From the NCBI GenBank assembly GCA_037013495.1, contig CM072803.1, forward strand, positions 48,869,627 through 48,933,626: a stretch of DNA of 64,000 bases. Direction: 5' to 3'. The stretch comes from Hippophae tibetana (taxonomy: Eukaryota; Streptophyta; Magnoliopsida; Rosales; Elaeagnaceae). Within the stretch, counting starts at the first letter, position 1; every line of letters starts with the position of its first letter. This document shows positions 36,922 to 50,700 of the stretch, one piece after another. The position numbers were made by a program, and so were the translations under genes. The notes below the pieces were generated by a model that did not search any database, was not told the origin of the DNA, and saw only the letters and a list, made by a program, of their open reading frames with translations.

Positions 36922-37831
36922 AAATAAAAGGAAATAAAACGTGTAATATTTATTCCACCAACTTTCTTTTTTAAAATAGACATGAGAAAATGATTATGTT
37001 TTATTTCTCCCTTATTTATTTTTCCCCATGATCTATTATTTTTTTTTTTACCTTTGTAAGTTTTAATACCCAGCACTCGCAAATTCATGCAAATTTTATT
37101 ACCTCCCTTCCAAATGGAAAATGTGATGGAAAATGGTTGTTTTAGACATCATTTGTAAACTTTTTGTTACATAGCTAGCAAAAATTGCAATTATGGACGA
37201 GGATAATATTTTCCATCATATTTCCCTACTTTTTACTCTTAGAATGGGTTTGGAACCAACATTCTTTGGGAGAAAAGGGATAACCAAAGTCAAATTAATT
37301 GCGATGTCATCCAAGAAAACAAGAATAACTTATAAATAAGATAAAAATATTAATGTCAAAAAGGAGTTTTAAATGAGAATTGTTGATTTGTTATTTAGAA
37401 TAATGAACAAAATTTGAACTTTTAATAGTTTTGCATCTTAAGAAATAGTAAATTTCAATTAAATATATCATAAATAAAAGGAAATAAAACGTGTAGTATT
37501 TATTCCGCCAACATTCTTTTTTAAAATAGACATGAGAAAATGATTATGTTTTATTTCTCCCTTATTTATTTTTCCCCATGATCTATGATTATTTTTTTTA
37601 CCTTTGTAAGTCTTAATACCCAGCACTAGCAAATTCCTGCAAATTTTATTACCTCCCTTCCAAATGGAAAATGTGATGGGAAATGGTTGTTTTAGACATC
37701 ATTTGTAAACTTTTTGTTACATAGCTAGCAAAAATTGCAATTATGGACGAGGATAATATTTTCCATCCTATTTCTCTACTTTTTACTATTAGAATGGATT
37801 TGGAACCAACATTCTTAGGAAGAAAAGGGAT
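36732..37831 (+). repeat. Extra dimer after the 10-mer, with a hybrid first monomer
   Basis: Monomers 36732 and 37282 repeat 35632/36182 at 1100 bp: they share GTGTAATATTT, ATCTATTATTTT, GTAAGTTTTAAT, ATTTCCCTAC, CCAAGAAAACAAG, AAGAAATAG and CAACATTC. The first 200 bases of 36732 instead follow monomer 31240 (ATGTGAAAAAGG at 36803), so the switch lies between 36807 and 36946. GCTAGC at about 37174 replaces the GCTTGC of 36075. Confidence 0.85.
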
Positions 37832-39478
37832 AACCAAAGTCAAATTAATTGCGATGCCATCCAACAAAACCAGAATAACTTATAAATAAGTTAAAAATAT
37901 TAATCTCAAAAAGGAGTTGAAAATGAGAATTGTTTATTTGTTATTTAGAATAATGAACAAAATTTGAAATTTTAATAGTTTTGCATCTTAAGACATAGTA
38001 AATATCAATTAAATATATCATAAATAAAAGGAAATAAAACGTGTAGTATTTATTCCGCCAACTTTCTTTTTTAAAATAAACATGAGAAAATGATTATGTT
38101 TTATTTCTCCCTTATTTATTTTTCTCCATGATCTATGATTATTTTTTTCATTTGTAAGTCTTAATACCCAGCACTCGCAAATTCATGCAAATTTTATTAC
38201 CTCCCTTCCAAATGGAAAAATGTGATGGAAAATGGTTGTTTTAGACATCATTTGTAAACTTTTTGTTACATAGCTAGCAAAAATTGCAATTATGGACGAG
38301 GATAATATTTTCCATCATATTTCTCTACTTTTTACACTTAGAATAGGTTTGGAACGAACATTCTTAGGGAGAAAAGGGATAACCAAAGTAAATTAATTGC
38401 GATGCCATGCAACAAAACTAGAATAACTTATAAATAAGTTAAAAATATTAATTTGAAAAAGGAGTTTTAAATGAGAATTGTTGATTTGTTATTTAGAATA
38501 ATGAACAAAATTTGAACTTTTAATAGTTTTGCATCTTAAGACATAGTAAATTTCAATTAAATATATCATAAATAAAAGGAAATAAAACGTGTAGTATTTA
38601 TTCCGCCAACTTTCTTTTTTAAAATAGACATGAGAAAATGATTATGTTTTATTGCTCCCTTATTTATTTTTCCCCATGATCTATGATTATTTTTTTTACC
38701 TTTGTAAGTCTTAATACCCAGCACTCGAAATTAAAGCAAATTTTATTACCTCCGTTCTAAATGGAAAATGTGATGGGAAATGGTTGTTTTAGACATCATT
38801 TGTAAACTTTTTGTTACATAGCTAGCAAAAATTACAATTATGGACGAGGATAATATTTTCCATCATATTTCTCTACTTTTTACTCTTAGAATGGGTTTGG
38901 AACCAACATTCTTAGGGAGAAAAGGGATAACCAAAGTCAAATTAATTGCGATGCCATCCAACAAAACCAGAATAACTTATAAATAAGTTAAAAATATCAA
39001 TGTCAAAAAGGAGTAGAAAATGAGAATTGTTTATTTGTTATTTAGAATAATGAACAAAATTTGAAATTTTAATAGTTTTGCATCTTAAGACATAGTAAAT
39101 TTCAATTAAATATATCATAAATAAAAGGAAATAAAACGTGTAGTATTTATTCCGCCAACTTTCTTTTTTAAAATAGACATGAGAAAATGATTATGTTTTA
39201 TTGCTCCCTTATTAATTTTTCCCCATGATCTATGATTATTTTTTTTACCTTTGTAAGTCTTAATACCCTGCACTCGCAAATTCATGCAAATTTTATTACC
39301 TCCGTTACAAATGGAAAATGTGATGGGAAATGGTTGTTTTAGACATCATTTGTAAACTTTTTGTTACATAGCTAGCAAAAATTGCAATTATGGACGAGGA
39401 TAATATTTTCCATCATATTTCTCTACTTTTTACTCTTAGAATAGGTTTGGAACGAACATTCTTAGGGAGAAAAGGGAT
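37832..39478 (+). repeat. Satellite monomers 70-72
   Basis: Monomers start at 37832, 38381 and 38929. The middle one has GTAAATTAATT (one base shorter), TTTGAAAAAGG and TTGCTCCC, and with 38929 it resembles the pair 26297/26847 of the 10-mer. The monomer 38929 carries AATGTCAAAAAGGAGTAG, TTATTAATTTTTCC and CCCTGCACTCG. A 72-codon minus-strand frame at 37649-37867 arises because CATCATATTT became CATCCTATTT near 37767. I regard it as non-coding. Confidence 0.85.
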
Positions 39479-40582
39479 AACCAAAGTCAAATTAATTACG
39501 ATGCCATCCAACAAAACCAGAATAACTTATAAATAAGTTAAAAATATTAATGTCAAAAAGGTGTTGAAAATGAGAATTGTTTATTTGTTATTTAGAAATA
39601 TGAACAAAATTTGAAATTTTAATAGTTCTGCATCTTAAGACATAGTAAATTTCAATTAAATTTATCATAAATAAAAGGAAATAAAACGTGTAGTATTTAT
39701 TCCGCCAACTTTCTTTTTTAAAATGGACATGAGAAAATGATTATGTTTTATTTCTCCCTTATTTATTTTTCCCCATGATCTATGATTATTTTTTTTTACC
39801 TTTGTAAGTCTTAATACCCAGCACTCGCAAATTCATGCAAATTTTATTACCTCCCTTCCAAATGGAAAAATGTGATGGGAAATGGTTGTTTTAGACATCA
39901 TTTGTAAACTTTTTGTTACATAGCTTGCAATAATTGCAATTATGGACGAGGATAATATTTTCCATCATATTTCTCTACTTTTTACTCTTAGAATCGGTTT
40001 GGAACGAACATTCTTAGGGAGAAAAGGGATAACCAAAGTCAAATTAATTGTGATGCCATCCAACAAAACCAGAATAACTTATAAATAAGTTAAAAATATT
40101 AATGTCAAAAAGGTGTTGAAAATGAGAATTGTTTATTTGTTATTTAGAAATATGAACAAAATTTGAAATTTTAATAGTTCTGCATCTTAAGACATAGTAA
40201 ATTTCAATTAAATTTATCATAAATAAAAGGAAATAAAACGTGTAGTATTTATTCCGCCAACTTTCTTTTTTAAAATAGACATGAGAAAATGATTATGTTT
40301 TATTTCTCCCTTATTTATTTTTCCCCATGATCTATGATTATTTTTTTTTACCTTTGTAAGTCTTAATACCCAGGACTCGCAAATTCATGCAAATTTTATT
40401 ACCTCCCTTCCAAATGGAAAAATGTGATGGGAAATGGTTGTTTTAGACATCATTTGTAAACTTTTTGTTACATAGCTTGCAATAATTGCAATTATGGACG
40501 AGGATAATATTTTCCATCATATTTCTCTACTTTTTACTCTTAGAATCGGTTTGGAACGAACATTCTTAGGGAGAAAAGGGAT
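39479..40582 (+). repeat. Single-monomer tandem duplication (552 bp, two neighbours)
   Basis: Monomers 39479 and 40031 are adjacent and nearly the same: both have AAGGTGTTG, TTTAGAAATATGAAC, AAATTTATCATAAAT, GGAAAAATGTGATGGG, GCTTGCAATAATTGC and GAATCGGTTTGG. They differ at ACGATG/GTGATG, AATGGAC/AATAGAC and CAGCACTCG/CAGGACTCG. Neighbours of the same lineage are uncommon in this window, where related monomers are usually separated by at least one of another type. Confidence 0.88.
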
Positions 40583-43500
40583 AACCAAAGTCAAATTAAT
40601 TGTGATGCCATCCAACAAAACCAGAATAACTTATAAATAAGTTAAAAATATTAATCTCAAAAAGCAGTTGAAAATGAGAATTGTTTATTTGTTATTTAGA
40701 ATAATGAACAAAATTTGAAATTTTAATAGTTTTGCATCTTAAGACATAGTAAATTTTAATTAAATATATCATAAATAAAAGGAAATAAAACGTGTAGTAT
40801 TTATTCCGCCAACTTTCTTTTTTAAAATGGACATGAGAAAATGATTATGTTTTATTTCTCCCTTATTTATTTTTCCCCATGATCTATGATTATTTTTTTT
40901 ACCTTTGTAAGTGTTAATACCCAGCACTCGCAAATTCATGCAAAATTTATTACCTCCGTTCCAAATAGAAAATGTGATGGGAAATGGTTGTTTTAGACAT
41001 CATTTGTAAACTTTTTGTTACATAGCTAGCAAAAATTGCAATTATGGACGAGGATAATATTTTCCATCATATTTCTCTACTTTTTACTCTTAGAATGGGT
41101 TTGGAACGAACATTCTTAGGGAGAAAAGGGATAACCAAAGTCAAATTAATTGCGATGCCATCCTACAAAACTAGAATAACTTATAAATAAGTTAAAAATA
41201 TTAATGTCAAAAAGGACTTGAAAATGAGAATTGTTTATTTGTTATTTAGAATAATGAACAAAATTTGAAATTTTAATAGTTTTGCATCTTAAGACATAGT
41301 AAATTTCAATTAAATATATCTTAAATAAAAGGAAATAAAACGTGTAGTATTTATTCCGCCAACTTTCTTTTTTAAAATGGACATGAGAAAATGATTATGT
41401 TTTATTTCTCCCTTATTAATTTTTCCCCATGATCTATGATTATTTTTTTTTACCTTTGTAAGTCTTAATACCCAGCACTCGCAAATTCATGCAAATTTTA
41501 TTACCTCCCTTCCAAATGGAAAATGTGATGGGAAATGGTTGTTTTAGACATCATTTGTAAACTTTTTGTTACATAGCTAGCAAAAATTGCAATTATGGAC
41601 GAGGATAATATGTTCCATCATATTTCTCTACTTTTTACTCTTAGAATAGGTTTGGAACGAACATTCTTAGGGAGAAAAGGGATAACCAAAGTCAAATTAA
41701 TTACGATGCCATCCAACAAAACCATAATAACTAATAAATAAGTTAAAAATATTAATGTCAAAAAGGTGTTGAAAATGAGAATTGTTTATTTGTTATTTAG
41801 AATAATGAACAAAATTTGAAATTTTAATAGTTCTGCATCTTAAGACATAGTAAATTTCAATTAAATTTATCATAAATAAAAGGAAATAAAACGTGTAGTA
41901 TTTATTCCGCCAACTTTCTTTTTTAAAATAGACATGAGAAAATGATTATGTTTTATTTCTCCCTTATTTATTTTTCCCCATGATCTATGATTATTTTTTT
42001 TTACCATTGTAAGTCTTAATACCCAGCACTCGCAAATTCATGCAAATTTTATTACCTCCCTTCCAAATGGAAAAATGTGATGGGAAATGGTTGTTTTAGA
42101 CATCATTTGTAAACTTTTTGTTACATAGCTAGCAATAATTGCAATTATGGACGAGGATAATATTTTCCATCATATTTCTCTACTTTTTACTCTTAGAATC
42201 GGTTTGGAACGAACATTCTTAGGGAGAAAAGGGATAACCAAAGTCAAATTAATTGTGATGCCATCCAACAAAACCAGAATAACTTATAAATAAGTTAAAA
42301 ATATTAATCTCCAAAAGCACTTGAAAATGAGAATTGTTTAATTGTTATTTAGAATAATGAACAAAATTTGAAATTTTAATAGTTTTGCATCTTAAGACAT
42401 AGTAAATTTCAATTAAATATATCATAAATAAAAGGAAATAAAACGTGTAGTATTTATTGCACCAACTTTCTTTTTTAAAATAGACATGAGAAAATGATTA
42501 TGTTTTATTTCTCCCTTATTTATTTTTCCCCATGATCTATGATTATTTTTTTTACCTTTATAAGTCTTAATACCCAGCACTCGCAAATTCATGCAAATTT
42601 TATTACCTCCCTTCCAAATGGAAAATGTGATGGAAAATGGTTGTTTTAGACATCATTTGTAAACTTTTTTTTACATAGCTAGCAAAAATTGCAATTATGG
42701 ACGAGGATAATATTTTCCATCATATTTCTCTACTTTTTACTCTTAGAATGGGTTTGGAACGAACATTCTTAGGGAGAAAATGATAACCAAAGTCAAATTA
42801 ATTACGATGCCATCCAACAAAACCAGAATAACTTATAAATAAGTTAAAAATATTAATGTCAAAAAGGAGTTGAAAATGAGAATTGTTTATTTGTTATTTA
42901 GAATAATGAACAAAATTTGAAATTTTAATAGTTTTGCATCTTAAGACATAGTAAAGTTCAATTAAATATATCATAAATAAAAGGAAATAAAACGTGTAGT
43001 ATTTATTCTACCAACTTTCTTTTTTAAAATAGACATGAGAAAATGATTATGTTTTATTTCTCCCTTATTTATTTTTCTCCATGATCTATGATTATTTTTT
43101 TTTACCTTTGTAAGTCTTAATACCCAGCACTCGCAAATTCATGCAAATTTTATTACCTCCCTTACAAATGGAAAAATGTGATGGGAAATGGTTGTTTTAG
43201 ACATCATTTGTAAACTTTTTGTTACATAGCTAGCAAAAATTGCAATTATGGACGAGGATAATATTTTCCATCATATTTCTCTACTTTTTACTCTTAGAAT
43301 GGGTTTGGAACCAACATTCTTAGTGAGAAAAGATATAACCAAAGTCAAATTAATTGCGATGCCATCCAACAAAACCAGAATAACTTATAAATAAGTTAAA
43401 AATATTAATGTCAAAAAGGAGTTGAAAATGAGAATTGTTTATTTGTTATTTAGAATAATGAACAAAATTTGAAATTTTAATAGTTTTGCATCTTAAGACA

Positions 43501-44436
43501 TAGTAAAGTTCAATTAAATATATCATAAATAAAAGGAAATAAAACGTGTAGTATTTATACCGCCAACTTTCTTTTTTAAAATGACATGAGAAAAAGATTA
43601 TGTTTTATTTCTCCCTTATTTATTTTTCCCCAAGATCTATGATTATTTTTTTTACCTTTGTAAGTCTTAATACCCAGCACTCGCAAATTCATGCAAATTT
43701 TGTTACCTCCCTTCCAATGGAAAATGTGATTGAAAATGGTTGTTTTAGACATCATTTGTAAACTTTTTGTTACATAGCTAGCAAAAATTGCAATTATGGA
43801 CGAGGATAATATTTTCCATCATATTTCTCTACTTTTTACTCTTAGAATAGGTTTGGAACGAACATTCTTAGGGAGAAAAGGGATAACCAAAGTCAAATTA
43901 ATTGCGATGCCATCCAACAAAACCAGAATAACTTATAAATAAGGTAAAAATATTAATCTCAAAAAGCAGTTGAAAATGAGAATTGTTTATTTGTTATTTA
44001 GAATAATGAACAAAATTTGAAATTTTAATAGTTTTGCATCTTAAGACATAGTAAATTTCAATTAAATATATCATAAATAAAAGGAAATAAATAGTGTAGT
44101 ATTTATTCTGCCAACTTTCTTTTTTAAAATAGACATGAGAAAATGATTATGTTTTATTTCTCCCTTATTTATTTTTCTCCATGATCTATGATTATTTTTT
44201 TTTACCTTTGTAAGTCTTAATACCCAGCACTCGCAAATTCATGCAAATTTTATTACCTCCCTTACAAATGGAAAAATGTGATGGGAAATGGTTGTTTTAG
44301 ACATCATTTGTAAACTTTTTGTTACATAGCTAGCAAAAATTGCAATTATGGACGAGGATAATATTTTCCATCATATTTCTCTACTTTTTACTCTTAGAAT
44401 GGGTTTGGAACCAACATTCTTAGTGAGAAAAGATAT
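40583..44436 (+). repeat. Irregular satellite stretch, monomers 75-81
   Basis: Monomers start at 40583, 41133, 41684, 42236, 42785, 43337 and 43885. The one at 41684 is a third member of the AAGGTGTTG / AATCGG lineage of 39479 and 40031. Monomers 42785 and 43885 share CTTACAAATGG, GGAAAAATG and TAGTGAGAAAAGATATAACC at 1100 bp spacing. The monomer 43337 has TAAAGTTC, TTTATACCGCC, AATGACATGAG and CCAAGATC, the tags of 45536, 47184, 49378 and 52121 further right. Confidence 0.85.
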
Positions 44437-47400
44437 AACCAAAGTCAAATTAATTGCGATGCCATCCAACAAAACCAGAATAACTTATAAATAAGTTAAA
44501 AATATTAATCTCAAAAAGCAGTTGAAAATGAGAATTGTTTATTTGTTATTTAGAATAATGAACAAAATTTGAAATTTTAATAGTTTTGCATCTTAAGACA
44601 TAGCCAATTTCAGTTAAATATATCATAAATAAAAGGAAATAAAACGTGTAGTATTTATTCCACCAACTTTCTTTTTTAAAATAGACATGAGAAAATGATT
44701 ATGTTTTATTTCTCCCTTATTTATTTTTCCCCATGATCTATGATTATTTTTTTTTACCTTTGTAAGTCTTAATACGCAGCACGCGCAAATTCATGCAAAT
44801 TTTATTACCTCCCTTCCAAATGGAAAATTTGATGGAAAATGGTTGTTTTAGACATCATTTGTAAACTTTTTGTTACATAGCTAGCAAAAATTGCAATTAT
44901 GGACGAGGATAATATTTTCCATCATATTTCTCTACTTTTTACTCTTAGAATAGGTTTGGAACGAACATTCTTAGTGAGAAAATGATAACCAAAGTCAAAT
45001 TAATTACGATGCCATCCAACAAAACCAGAATAACTTATAAATAAGTTAAAAATATTAATGTCAAAAAGGAGTTGAAAATGAGAATTGTTTATTTGTTATT
45101 TAGAATAATGAACAAAATTTGAAATTTTAATAGTTTTGCATCTTAAGACATAGCAAATTTCAATTAAATATATCATAAATAAAAGGAAATAAAACGTGTA
45201 GTATTTATTCCACCAACTTTCTTTTTTAAAATAGACATGAGAAAATGATTATGTTTTATTTCTCCCTTATTTATTTTTCCCCATGATCTATGATTATTTT
45301 TTTTACCTTTGTAAGTCTTAATACCCAGCACGCGCAAATTCATGCAAATTTTATTACCTCCCTTCCAAATGGAAAATGTGATGGAAAATGGTTGTTTTAG
45401 ACATCATTTGTAAACTTTTTGTTACATAGCTAGCAAAAATTGCAATTATGGACGAGGATAATATTTTCCATCATATTTCTCTACTTTTTACTCTTAGAAT
45501 AGGTTTGGAACGAACATTCTTAGTGAGAAAATGATAACCAAAGTCAAATTAATTACGATGCCATCCAACAAAACCAGAATAACTTATAAATAAGTTAAAA
45601 ATATTAATGTCAAAAAGGAGTTGAAAATGAGAATTGTTTATTTGTTATTTAGAATAATGAACAAAATTTGAAATTTTAATAGTTTTGCATCTTAAGACAT
45701 AGTAAAGTTCAATTAAATATATCATAAATAAAAGGAAATAAAACGTGTAGTATTTATACCGCCAACTTTCTTTTTTAAAATGACATGAGAAAAAGATTAT
45801 GTTTTATTTCTCCCTTATTTATTTTACCCCAAGATCTATGATTATTTTTTTTACCTTTGTAAGTCTTAATACCCAGCACTCGCAAATTCATGCAAATTTT
45901 GTTACCTCCCTTCCAATGGAAAATGTGATTGAAAATGGTTGTTTTAGACATCATTTGTAAACTTTTTGTTACATAGCTAGCAAAAATTGCAATTATGGAC
46001 GAGGATAATATTTTCCATCATATTTCTCTACTTTTTACTCTTAGAATAGGTTTGGAACGAACATTCTTAGGGAGAAAAGGGATAACCAAAGTCAAATTAA
46101 TTGCGATGCCATCCAACAAAACCAGAATAACTTATAAATAAGTTAAAAATATTAATCTCAAAAAGCAGTTGAAAATGAGAATTGTTTATTTGTTATTTAG
46201 AATAATGAACAAAATTTGAAATTTTAATAGTTTTGCATCTTAAGAGATAGCCAATTTCAATTAAATATATCATAAATAAAAGGAAATAAAACGTGTAGTA
46301 TTTATTCCACCAACTTTCTTTTTTAAAATAGACATGAGAAAATGATTATGTTTTATTTCTCCCTTATTTATTTTTCCCCATGATCTATGATTATTTTTTT
46401 TTACCTTTGTAAGTCTTAATACGCAGCACGCGTAAATTCATGCAAATTTTATTACCTCCCTTCCAAATGGAAAATGTGATGGAAAATGGTTGTTTTAGAC
46501 ATCATTTGTAAACTTTTTGTTACATAGCTAGCAAAAATTGCAATTATGGACGAGGATAATATTTTCCATCATATTTCTCTACTTTTTACTCTTAGAATAG
46601 GTTTGGAACGAACATTCTTAGTGAGAAAATGATAACCAAAGTCAAATTAATTACGATGCCATCCAACAAAACCAGAATAACTTATAAATAAGTTAAAAAT
46701 ATTAATGTCAAAAAGGAGTTGAAAATGAGAATTGTTTATTTGTTATTTAGAATAATGAACAAAATTTGAAATTTTAATAGTTTTGCATCTTAAGACATAG
46801 CAAATTTCAATTAAATATATCATAAATAAAAGGAAATAAAACGTGTAGTATTTATTCCACCAACTTTCTTTTTTAAAATAGACATGAGAAAATGATTATG
46901 TTTTATTTCTCCCTTATTTATTTTTCCCCATGATCTATGATTATTTTTTTTTACCTTTGTAAGTCTTAATACCCAGCACGCGCAAATTCATGCAAATTTT
47001 ATTACCTCCCTTCCAAATGGAAAATGTGATGGAAAATGGTTGTTTTAGACATCATTTGTAAACTTTTTGTTACATAGCTAGCAAAAATTGCAATTATGGA
47101 CGAGGATAATATTTTCCATCATATTTCTCTACTTTTTACTCTTAGAATAGGTTTGGAACGAACATTCTTAGTGAGAAAATGATAACCAAAGTCAAATTAA
47201 TTACGATGCCATCCAACAAAACCAGAATAACTTATAAATAAGTTAAAAATATTAATGTCAAAAAGGAGTTGAAAATGAGAATTGTTTATTTGTTATTTAG
47301 AATAATGAACAAAATTTGAAATTTTAATAGTTTTGCATCTTAAGACATAGTAAAGTTCAATTAAATATATCATAAATAAAAGGAAATAAAACGTGTAGTA

Positions 47401-47733
47401 TTTATACCGCCAACTTTCTTTTTTAAAATGACATGAGAAAAAGATTATGTTTTATTTCTCCCTTATTTATTTTTCCCCAAGATCTATGATTATTTTTTTT
47501 TTACCTTTGTAAGTCTTAATACCCAGCACTCGCAAAATCATGCAAATTTTGTTACCTCCCTTCCAATGGAAAATGTGATTGAAAATGGTTGTTTTAGACA
47601 TCATTTGTAAACTTTTTTTTACATAGCTAGCAAAAATTGCAATTATGGACGAGGATAATATTTTCCATCATATTTCTCTACTTTTAACTCTTAGAATAGG
47701 TTTGGAACGAACATTCTTAGGGAGAAAAGGGAT
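44437..47733 (+). repeat. 3-monomer higher-order repeat, two copies (1647 and 1650 bp)
   Basis: The copies start at 44437 and 46084, with monomer starts 44437, 44987, 45536, 46084, 46634 and 47184. The first type has CTCAAAAAGCAGTTG, ATAGCCAATTTC and TACGCAGCACGCG; the second has ATAGCAAATTTC and CCAGCACGCGC; the third has TAAAGTTC, TTTATACCGCC and AATGACATGAG. Most of these units end in TAGTGAGAAAATGATAACC, a form with one G lost. This is a different trimer from the one at 1099-6041. Confidence 0.88.
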
Positions 47734-50700
47734 AACCAAAGTCAAATTAATTGCGATGCCATCCAACAAAACCAGAATAACTTATAAATAAGTTAAAAAT
47801 ATTAATCTCAAAAAGGAGTTGAAAATGAGAATTGTTTATTTGTTATTTAGAATAATGAACAAAATTTGAAATTTTAATAGTTTTGCATCTTAAGACATAG
47901 TAAATTTCCCTTAAATATATCATAAATAAAAGGAAATAAAACGTGTAGTATTTATTCTGCCAACTTTCTTTTTTAAAATAGACATGAGAAAATGATTATG
48001 TTTTATTTCTCCCTTATTTATTTTTCTCCATGATCTATGATTATTTTTTTACCTTTGTAAGTCTTAATACCTAGCACGCGCAAATTCATGCAAATTTTAT
48101 TACCTCCCTTCCAATGGAAAATGTGATGGAAAATGGTTGTTTTAGACATCATTTTAAACTTTTGGTTACATAGCTAGCAAAAATTGCAATTATGGACGAG
48201 GATAATATTTTCCATCATATTTCTCTACTTTTTACTCTTAGAATGGGTTTGGAACCAACATTCTTAGTGAGAAAAGGGATAACCAAAGTAAATTAATTGC
48301 GATGCCATCCAACAAAACAAGAATAACTTATAAATAAGTTAAAAATATTAATGTGAAAAAGGAGTTTTAAATGAGAATTGTTGATTTGTTATTTAGAATA
48401 ATGAACAAAATTTGAAATTTTAATAGTTCTGCATCTTAAGACATAGTAAATTTCAATTAAATTTACCATAAATAAAAGGAAATAAAACGTGTAGTATTTA
48501 TTCCGCCAACTTTCTTTTTTAAAATAGACATGAGAAAATGATTATGTTTTATTTCTCCCTTATTTATTTTTCCCCATGATCTATGATTTTTTTTTACCTT
48601 TGTAAGTCTTAATACCCACCACTCGCAAATTCATGCAAATTTTATTACGTCCCTTCCAAATGGGAAAATGTGATGGAAAATGGTTGTTTTAGACATCATT
48701 TGTAAACTTTTTGTTACATAGCTAGCAAAAACTGCAATTATGGACGAGGATAATATTTTCCATCATATTTCTCTACTTTTTACTCTTAGAATGGGTTTGG
48801 AACCAACATTCTTAGGGAGAAACGGGATAACCAAAGTCAAATTAATTGCGATGCCATCCAACAAAACCAGAATAACTTATAAATAAGTTAAAAATATTAA
48901 TCTCAAAAAGCTCTTGAAAATGAGAATTGTTTATTTGTTATTTAGAATAATGAACAAAATTTGAAATTTTAATAGTTTTGCATCTTAAGACATAGTAAAT
49001 ATCAATTAAATATATCATAAATAAAAGGAAGTTAAACGTGTAGTATTTATTCCGCCAACTTTCTTTTTTAAAATAGACATGAGAAAATGATTATGTTTTA
49101 TTTCTCCCTTATTTATTTTTCCCCATGATCTATGATTATTTTTTTTACCTTTGTAAGTCTTAATACCCAGCACTCGCAAATTCATGCAAATTTTATTACC
49201 TCCCTTCCATATGGAAAATGTGATGGAAAATGGTTGTTTTAGACATCATTTGTAAACTTTTTGTTACATAGCTAGCAAAAACTGCAATTATGGACGAGGA
49301 TAATATTTTCCATCATATTTCTCTACTTTTTACTCTTAGAATAGGTTTGGAACGAACATTCTTAGTGAGAAAATGATAACCAAAGTCAAATTAATTACGA
49401 TGCCATCCAACAAAACCAGAATAACTTATAAATAAGTTAAAAATATTAATGTCAAAAAGGAGTTGAAAATGAGAATTGTTTATTTGTTATTTAGAATAAT
49501 GAACAAAATTTGAAATTTTAATAGTTTTGCATCTTAAGACATAGTAAAGTTCAATTAAATATATCATAAATAAAAGGAAATAAAACGTGTAGTATTTATA
49601 CCGCCAACTTTCTTTTTTAAAATGACATGAGAAAAAGATTATGTTTTATTTCTCCCTTATTTATTTTTCCCCAAGATCTATGATTATTTTTTTTTACCTT
49701 TGTAAGTCTTAATACCCAGCACTCGCAAAATCATGCAAATTTTGTTACCTCCCTTCCAATGGAAAATGTGATTGAAAATGGTTGTTTTAGACATCATTTG
49801 TAAACTTTTTTTTACATAGCTAGCAAAAATTGCAATTATGGACGAGGATAATATTTTCCATCATATTTCTCTACTTTTTACTCTTAGAATAGGTTTGGAA
49901 CGAACATTCTTAGGGAGAAAAGGGATAACCAAAGTCAAATTAATTGCGATGCCATCCAACAAAACCAGAATAACTTATAAATAAGTTAAAAATATTAATC
50001 TCAAAAAGGAGTTGAAAATGAGAATTGTTTATTTGTTATTTAGAATAATGAACAAAATTTGAAATTTTAATAGTTTTGCATCTTAAGACATAGTAAATTT
50101 CCCTTAAATATATCATAAATAAAAGGAAATAAAACGTGTAGTATTTATTCTGCCAACTTTCCTTTTTAAAATAGACATGAGAAAATGATTATGTTTTATT
50201 TCTCCCTTATTTATTTTTCTCCATGATCTATGATTATTTTTTTACCTTTGTAAGTCTTAATACCTAGCATGCGCAAATTCATGCAAATTTTATTACCTCC
50301 CTTCCAATGGAAAATGTGATGGAAAATGGTTGTTTTAGACATCATTTTAAACTTTTGGTTACATAGCTAGCAAAAATTGCAATTATGGACGAGGATAATA
50401 TTTTCCATCATATTTCTCTACTTTTTACTCTTAGAATGGGTTTGGAACCAACATTCTTAGTGAGAAAAGGGATAACCAAAGTAAATTAATTGCGATGCCA
50501 TCCAACAAAACAAGAATAACTTATAAATAAGTTAAAAATATTAATGTGAAAAAGGAGTTTTAAATGAGAATTGTTGATTTGTTATTTAGAATAATGAACA
50601 AAATTTGAAATTTTAATAGTTCTGCATCTTAAGACATAGTAAATTTCAATTAAATTTACCATAAATAAAAGGAAATAAAACGTGTAGTATTTATTCCGCC

